From Turritopsis dohrnii (lineage: Eukaryota > Cnidaria > Hydrozoa > Anthoathecata > Oceaniidae), in assembly GCA_027922465.2 (NCBI GenBank), contig BQMF02000298.1, forward strand, positions 310,001 through 374,000: DNA of 64,000 nt, in the 5' to 3' direction. Below the pieces are notes generated by a model. The model ran no database searches, was not told the origin of the DNA, and was given only the letters and a program-made list of their open reading frames with translations. Below, piece by piece: positions 57,310 through 64,000 of this stretch (positions are counted from its first letter, which is position 1; the number at the start of each line of letters is the position of its first letter). The position numbers and the translations under genes are program-made.

Positions 57310-58669
57310 AATAACCGTTTATAGTGTTTTATATTATAGTTATAATTATATATATAGTTGGCTTTTAGGGGCACTCACTCACTCGGCATCATCTTCCACA
57401 GTAAAAGGCAAGAAAATAATGTTTTTAGGGAAACAGTTTCTGAAATTACATATACTCTGAATGACACCGGCATCAACTAATCTTTTGCCCACAGAATCAG
57501 AAACGTATAAATCAGTCAATAGTTACTAAAGAATACACATAGAATTCCCATAGACTGAGGTCACCATGTGACTTCACTGTCCTTCACTATATCAGAAATA
57601 TATACAAGAAACCCTACTGCTGGGCATGAAGTTGTCAGACTGCCCTAAGGCTTCAATGAAGGCTAAATGCAAGTTGTCACATATTGCTATTATCTTAAAG
57701 GCTTGTTCAAATAGAAGACACAAAAATCTTTCCCAGACCTCAACTGCTTTTAATGGTTGCTTTTGCGCTTCACATTCAAAATTGCAGCAATCATCTGCAT
57801 AATATATTTGGGGTTTACATCTTTGTATATAGACAGGAATCACAAATAAAGTGTTCTAATTTTCACGTGGATTTATTTTGGCAAGTCAAAAAAATTGCAG
57901 GATACCTTTTTACCACTTAAACACTTAAACCAGTTGCAGCAAGTTTAAAATCAAGTTTGAAATCAGCCATTTAAACAATCAGAAACTCCCTTTATGATGT
58001 TAAAAAATAATTTACAAGAAAACGAATGTAAATATAACAAAAGAATTAAAAGATTAAATAGCCAAGATATACAGATGAATTACCTTTAATTATGTCTTTT
58101 TTCTATCCCTTAAGGGCTCAGCCTACATTTTTTCTCACATATGCATTGCATAACTTTTTCCGATTATTTCTTTTTACTTTTTATTTCATTTATTATTTTA
58201 TTTGGTAAGAAAGTCATACAAAAGCTGGCAGTGTTTTACACTGATGTGAACCTACTATAAAAGTCTAAAAATTATTGATTAAATGTATATATCAACAATA
58301 TATATAAAGCTATAAAACTAATCATTAAGATTTAAATCTATAAAATTTAAAAGATTGAAATTTCAAGGAATTTCAAATGCCATATGTTAAAGTGTAAGAG
58401 AGACTAAAATAAAATAAGCAAAGTAAGGTGCGTAAAATTTGAGTTCAAACATGCAACTTAGGCTTAGACGAAGAGAACTTAAGGGCAGGTTTTGGAACAA
58501 GTAAAGTGCCTGCAGACCAAGCAAATGTAAAGTACAAATGTTGGATTGTGCTGGATAACGGATGTAATAATTCAGATAAAAATTCAGATAAAATTTCAGG
58601 TTCTATATTATATATATAAATAATTTTCAGGGTCATGTGCCTTAGTAGTGGAGTTGTATCCAAAGTTAA
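57310..58669. other. No gene recognised
   Basis: AT-rich sequence. Short minus ORFs (57592-57843, 58445-58663) do not resemble known families. Confidence 0.45.
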
Positions 58670-58758
58670 TTTGGTATATATAGAATATTTGAATTACTCA
58701 AAACCGTTTTGAAGGCTTCCAGAGAATGTTTCTCTCTGATGTTCATGGGGATGTTATT

Positions 58759-60341
58759 CAGGGTTCGTACAGTCAGGGAAAGTCAGGATGAAAAGTGGCT
58801 TTTTTGATTAAGTCAGGGAAAGTCAGGGAATGTCAGGAAATGTCAGGGAATTTTTTTTAAAAGTCAGGGAATTTTTTTAAAAGTCAGGGAAGCATAAAAA
58901 GAATATGTATATATGCTTCTTTATCTATATTTTATCTGTTAACTCATTATTAGAATGAGTAATAAAAAAACTTATTTTCAAGATAGTTGGCTTCTAGATA
59001 AAACATCTGTAATTTGGCTGCAACGTGCTCCACACACTGTTTTGTCAGTGTATAGACCACTCAACTGCCTGTCAGGCATTGCAATATCTAGTTCATTAGT
59101 CAGATTACACTGTTGGTTGCTCAATACAAGGTTTAAAACCACTAATATGTATTGAGGTACAAGGAAGAAAGGTTGATGATGAATTGCATTTAAAATGTTG
59201 AAGATTATAATGAGAAGGAAAAACAGACTGTGGTAAAGAATTCCGGAGAGTAGAGGAGCGAGGAATGAAACTTTGTTGGTAAAAAGTTTTAGATGACTTT
59301 GGGATGTTCACAGTGTGATCATGACAATCAGATGAATATCTTGTGTTTCGCTTGAAAGTTTTTATAAGCAGGGATGAGAGAAGAGAGCTCAGTTGAACAT
59401 TTTTCGTAAAAGTATTTATAAGAGGCAAAGAGACGCCACAGATCTGCGATGGGAGAGTGTGTCAAGTTTACTTGCAAGTTTATCACCAATAGCATTACAG
59501 ATACGTTTCTGAATACGATCTAGAAGTTTAAGAGAGTCTGAGGGTGCACCACCCCAAATATGGCAGCAATACTCTACAAGGCCGAATAGTAGATTTATAG
59601 AGGTAAAGAGGTATGCTCTCGCAGGAAGAAGGGAGCCCACCTTCATTGAGACTGACTTAGCAATTGCCTCAATGTAGGAACACCCGGAGAAATCCTGTGA
59701 AAAAGCGATGCCGAGCAGACGAAAGGAGTTGTTTTCTTCCAACTGGGTGCCATTCATGGAAACTGACGGTAAAAAGGGATCTTTAGTATGATTTACAGAA
59801 AGAAGTTTGGTTTTTGAAGAATTGAATGTGACTAGCCATTTCTCTCCCCACTCAACTATAGATTGCAGATCAAGTTCAATTTCGCCTGCCATTTCTACCT
59901 GGCTGAACAAATCTGATTTTGGAATACAGGAATAGATGGTTGAATCATCAGCATAGATGGCAAGCTTGGAAATAATGTCATCAGGCAGATCATTGATGAA
60001 AAGAAGAAAAAGGGGTTGGCCCAAGGACAGAACCTTGGGGAACTCCTGCATTGATGGAATGTGTCGATGATGATTGCCCATCTAAAACAACCTTAGGCCT
60101 ACGATTACCAAGGAAGGAACGAATGATCTCATAAAGGGGACCCTTAACTCCATATGCAGCAAGCTTTTTCAAAAGACCAGTGTTGCTTCAGGAATTGTTA
60201 GCCTAAAGTCAGGAAAGAACATATGCATTTAAGAAAAAGTCAGGGAAAAACATATCATTTTCAGGATTTTTATCAGGGAAAATAGTATACTTTCCAGGAA
60301 AAGTCAGGGAATTTCTTAGGTTAAGGACTGTACGAACCCTG
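58759..60341. mobile_element. TIR element with CAGGGTTCGTACAGTC ends and AAGTCAGGGAA arrays, containing LINE B
   Basis: Termini cagggttcgtacagtc and complement, flanked by TTATT (58754-58758, 60342-60346). Both subterminal regions carry many copies of agtcagggaa (58775-58885, 60200-60315), all in the same orientation on the plus strand. The LINE C reading frame is coherent across the insertion, which supports these exact borders. No transposase is seen; the middle is occupied by LINE B. Confidence 0.85.
59105..60185 (-). pseudogene. LINE family B reverse transcriptase, frameshifted
   Basis: 60172-59990 reads KKLAAYGVKGPLYEIIRSFL and NAGVPQGSVLGP (motif B). After a frameshift near 60030 comes LFINDLPDDIISKLAIYADD with the catalytic YADD. 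Then FRLLGIAFSQDFSGCSYIEA, NLLFGLVEYCCHIWGGAPSD, and in another frame STLRNSLPQSVFPSHYNLQH. At least two frameshifts (near 60030 and 59420). Motif A and everything upstream are missing (5' truncation). Confidence 0.87.
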
Positions 60342-60990
60342 TTATTCCATACTATAGCGGATCTGTACAGGAACAACCTTTTGTAGGGGACATATCAAAA
60401 TGGTTGCTGTTCAATCCTCATTTTGTTCCTCGTTCCACTTGGCCTTGATAAGGCCCTTTTGTAATAGAATGAGATGGGTTTCCACTTTGTGATTGCAAGA
60501 GATTTGGTATCTTGGATTTCTTTGCTGATGTGTTCGATGAAAAGGAGCAGCTTTTATGTGGATTTTTTCGATGCCGCACATTAGATGGTCTGCACAATTA
60601 CCCCAAATAAGTATATATGCCGTAAAGGACAGATGGTAGAATTCCATTGTCGTATATCCTCCTTAGTGACTCTTTATCCAACAAATTCATTTTGTACAAG
60701 TTTTAAGCTTTCTGCTGAAGTCATTTCAGACGAGTTGGGTGTGTGGTCCCTATGAAAGTTATGTACAATGACGCCCAGGCATTCTGCAAAATCAATGGGT
60801 GAACTAGAAGACACAACTCCGTTTACTTTGGTAACTTGTGATCTTCCTGAGGTAGTAATAAAACTCCCCAGTTATACCAGATACAGAGAGTTTACCTTAC
60901 AGGACTTGATGGGAAATACTGTCAAATGCTTTCTTGAAATCCACTTGAAGAATGCCAACAACCTTTTTCTGATCTAAGGCTGACTACCAT

Positions 60991-62741
60991 GTTTCAGTGA
61001 TGTGCAGTAACAAATCTTCAGTTGATCGTACCATTACATTTTAAGTAAAATATATTTCGTGAAATTGTGTAGTGCAATAAATTTTCTTTCCAACCGTGTT
61101 TAAGATGTTATATTTACATAAATAATAAGGAAGAAATTATAGTCCGTATAGTCCTTGTTTGAGCTCCAACTCTCCAAGAAAAAGGTTTTTAAATGTTTTA
61201 ACAATCCACAATCAGTGGAAACAAAGTGTCCCAGGAATCTCAATTCATAGTTTTGTTCAGGAGAAAAACAGTTTTTTGCTTTTTCCATACTTTTGCACTA
61301 TTGGATAGTTGAGCACATTCACAGATTTTGAGCCAATCAGGAATTTTTTCTCAAATCGTGGGCACGCATTTTCCTTAATAGGCTTTCATCTATAGCTGTC
61401 CAAAGTTTTAAAGGAAATGAGCCACTTGCTGAGAAGGTAGAGCTCAAAGAAGGTAGAACACTAATAATTTTTTATCACATACATGACAATATGACAGCCT
61501 TTAATAAATTCACAAGGTGAGCTGCTAGTTTAATTAAATGCTTTTTGAGTTATATTTACCAAATTATATTAAAGGTTGTCATAACTTAGAAATTTTGAAT
61601 AACAAAAGTGCCCATAACTTTCTCAAAAAGCAATATTTTTCCCTATAAATTCAAAGGAAGTGTAATAACAACCTAACGATTACAGGTGTCAAAAAAAATT
61701 TGAAAAAAATAACTTCACTTTTGAAACGTACGTTGAGCCCTTAAACCTGTTTCCGATATAAGGAAAATTTCAGGCGAAGCAGTAAGTAATAGAAAGTTAG
61801 TAAAAAAATGTATGGAATCGTTTCCATATGACCTACCATTATGGAGCTATTACTTGTCAAAAATAATTTTTTACATATGGTATCTACCATTTTGCAAGAC
61901 AGGCTGACAGAGATTTACATTATGTAGATTGCTCTAAATTGCAGCTCCATTTTGCCAATAGTCAATGACTTCTAATTGCCTTTTTTGTACATTTCACTAT
62001 AAAGAGCTAAAAAAATAAAAATATTGAAGATACCTTGGTTTTGACCCTAGGTAATCAATCCTGCACATTTTTATTGATCAGCTTTTCATGCTTTGTAACA
62101 TGGGTATCTTGTAACCATTCTATTATTATTATATTTTTCACCATCTTTTGGGACGTCATTTTAGCTGAAGTCTACTATGTATCCAGCTAGATATGCAATA
62201 AAAAAACTCTACCAAAGTCATCTCAGCTGAGAGAGCATGAAGTGCATATACACCATAGAAACCAAGAGGGCATCATTCATATCACAGATCATTCCACTCA
62301 TAATATTCCACTCCCCACTGAAGGTTTAAAATAAAACTTTCGAAACCCATCCCCAAAATTTTTCAACCCAATTTTTTCATCACCCAATGGATAATGTATT
62401 GGACTCAAAATAACGTCAGATATCCCTATTGGATCTCACAGTATTTGCTGCAAAACATTGTATTCTATAAGTACAGAATGATTTCAAACTGGCATTGATC
62501 AAAGATTTTGATGTCAATTTAGGTTACATATGACCACACAGAGAATCTGGATATTAACATAATAGTTACAATCATTCCTTTTTGTGACCTATCATTACAG
62601 AGATATCATCAATTCAAGATGATTATAAATGTAATTAAAATTTCAACAATGCCTTACAATTGTTAATTGTAAATAGGAGTTTATCCCATTTTTTATCATT
62701 TAGACCATGAAGAACAAATAACATACTTTATATGAGATATA
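60991..62741. other. Intergenic; dispersed-repeat fragment near 62330-62560, otherwise nothing recognised
   Basis: 62330-62520 has cccatccccaaaatttttca, ttcatcacccaatgg, and attgatcaaagattttgatg, again pieces of the dispersed family. The 1.3 kb before it has no supported feature. Confidence 0.5.
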
Positions 62742-63620
62742 ATGCCACTCACAAAGAAGACAAAAACCAAAGAACCATTATGGAAACAATGGGACTATGC
62801 TGCTCAAAAGAAAGGTCAAAGGCACACCGTATACCTTGTCAATGGTGATCACTATACTGGGGAATGGGACAACAACTTAAAAAATGGTGGGTGAACTTAA
62901 AGAATTCTGCTGCTCAATCAATCAACGAAATATACTAGGATATTAAGCTAGAAATCAGTTTGATTGATTCCACTTTTGTCTTAGGGAAGGGAACACAGTT
63001 TTGGAAAAAATCAGGTGCATACTATGATGGAGATTGGAAAGATAATTTAAGGAATGGTTTTGGAACATATAGCTTGCCATCAGCTGCTAATAGCTCGGGT
63101 TACAGGAAAGTGTATGCTGGTGGCTGGAAAAACGATAGGAAACATGTAATGTATTTTCAGCACAATAATTTTTTTAGTGACGCAATAAAATTATCTTATT
63201 TGCTAAGTTTCACGTTAATGTTATGAATAAACAAACTGTTTGCAGAAGATCCACTTTCTTGACTGTGAAAAGTGATATATTTTTTCAGTTGATCTTCATT
63301 AGTAGGTTTGTCTGATTTTTCTTCACCTTATTCCTCTCTATGATAAAATACCCTCCTGAGTTTTTACACAAAGGAATGCTGATATGAAGAAGATGTATTT
63401 GTCCAAAATAAATGAGAAATGTTTGCTCGAAATAAGTATCTTTTTAACTGATATCCGTAGGGTCATGGAACGTACTATTACAATACCTTGGAATATTATG
63501 AAGGAGAGTGGTATCAGAACCAACGGAGTGGTTGGGGAAGAATGTATTACGAAGATGGTTCAGTGTATGAGGGTGAATGGTTTCATGACCAAAGAAATGG
63601 TGCTGGAATGTTACGTTTAG
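62742..63620 (+). CDS. MORN3: MORN repeat-containing protein 3, first three exons (gene continues off the right edge)
   Basis: Exons 62742-62886, 62985-63145 and 63461-63620, in-phase junctions, about 155 residues. It starts MPLTKKTKTKEPLWKQWDYA, close to MORN3 in order and spacing (LWK.WD.KAQ.NG, VYLVNGDHYTGEW). Five MORN motifs are visible: YTGEWDNNLKNG, YYDGDWKDNLRNGFGTY, YAGGWKNDRKHGHGTY, YYEGEWYQNQRSGWGRMYY and YEGEWFHDQRNGAGML. MORN proteins are scaffold-like; MORN3 is linked to sperm and ciliary functions in mammals. The last exon ends LRL with donor gtaaag at 63621, so roughly the C-terminal third is missing. The acceptor-like tcatttag is about 39 nt before the ATG. Confidence 0.93.
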
Positions 63621-63732
63621 GTAAAGAAATAATGCACATCTGAAAACATGTTACTCTAAGAAATTCTTAGAATTCTTGCTTCATAGCAGTCTTTTTTTGG
63701 AGGTACCAACTACGAGCCAAACTAATGTAACG

Positions 63733-63985
63733 GGTAAGTAAGTAACTGGGAGTTTTTAGCCCTTGGGCGTCCATCCGTAATGGTTGGCTATTCTGCCCGC
63801 CGACTTCCAACTAGTAGTTGACTTACCGCCAGAGATACGTATAGCATTGCTCTAACTTGCCCAAAGGGCAGTGTGCAGTCAGTCGATGGCTTCTAATGGG
63901 CTGCTATGCTGCTTTTAAAGCACATCGGAGTGGAGTATCGAGATACGACATGACTGGACTCGAACAGTTTCAATGAAAAAATTTT
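63733..63985 (+). repeat. Dispersed repeat (same family as 38360-38415)
   Basis: It begins taagtaagtaactgggagtt and continues tagcccttgggcgtccatcc, then ttgcccaaagggcagtg and atcgagatacgacatgactg. It has a SINE-like length and position within an intron, but no tRNA promoter boxes that I can identify. Confidence 0.5.
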
Positions 63986-64000
63986 GTCAAGACAGTTGAT

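Larger units (their letters stand above)
58670..60990 (-). pseudogene. LINE family C relic split by a TIR element
   Basis: Minus strand: VGILQVDFKKAFDSISHQVL (RT motif A) near 60955-60895 and KLSVSGITGEFYYYL. Near 60640-60540 it reads LPSVLYGIYLFG-like / WGNCADHLMCGIEKIHIKAA, then AIVWNN at 60360-60343. After the 58759-60341 insertion the sense continues IPMNIREKHSLEAFKTVLSN at 58758-58680. The order and sense fit an RTE/CR1-like polyprotein. Highly decayed. Confidence 0.75.

Noticed and set aside
1..64000. CRISPR arrays, integrated bacterial islands or endogenous viruses
   Set aside because: No spaced identical short repeats of CRISPR type, no bacterial gene layout, and all reverse transcriptases seen are of the non-LTR type without LTRs, gag, protease or integrase.

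Overview
The window is nuclear DNA of an animal. It is AT-rich, has spliced protein genes with GT/AG introns, and is packed with transposable-element debris. The conserved genes (METTL16, CCDC25, COPS8, GPATCH3 and the cilium-linked MORN3) point to a metazoan. The mix of CR1/RTE-like LINE relics, tRNA-derived SINEs, PIF/Harbinger and pogo-like MITEs, and the gene structures would suit an early-branching invertebrate such as a cnidarian. The species assignment is inference only.

Layout. 1-8.4 kb (minus strand): three host genes head to tail, COPS8 then CCDC25 then METTL16 (its 3' end runs off the left edge). They are separated by two DNA-transposon derivatives (3.06-4.08 kb and 6.18-7.28 kb), with two minisatellites inside METTL16 introns. 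8.4-27.2 kb: no convincing host gene. This stretch holds terminal-inverted-repeat (TIR) elements, a degenerate LINE (15.4-20.5 kb) interrupted by a SINE and a Harbinger-like MITE, a second LINE split by a 1.5 kb TIR element, and a 0.5 kb foldback insertion carrying two divergent tRNA-like cassettes. 27.2-44.9 kb (plus strand): one 29-exon gene for a roughly 1,060-residue ARM/HEAT-type protein. I assembled it exon by exon with consistent splice phases; its introns host MITEs and a minisatellite. 47.5-50.1 kb (minus): GPATCH3 in two exons, tail to tail with the ARM/HEAT gene. 50.1-62.7 kb: two nests of elements inside elements. 62.7 kb to the end (plus): the first three exons of MORN3.

The host genes have housekeeping roles: RNA m6A methylation (METTL16), COP9 signalosome (COPS8), a G-patch RNA-helicase cofactor type (GPATCH3), an NFACT-R protein (CCDC25) and a MORN scaffold (MORN3). 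No metabolic pathway links them. CCDC25 and COPS8 have uninterrupted coding regions while their neighbours are spliced. All six genes have a splice-acceptor-like site upstream of the ATG, within 40 nt in five of them. This is compatible with 5'UTR introns or with spliced-leader trans-splicing.

I found no CRISPR array, rRNA or prokaryote-type operon. All family assignments come from reading translations by eye; no database search was possible.
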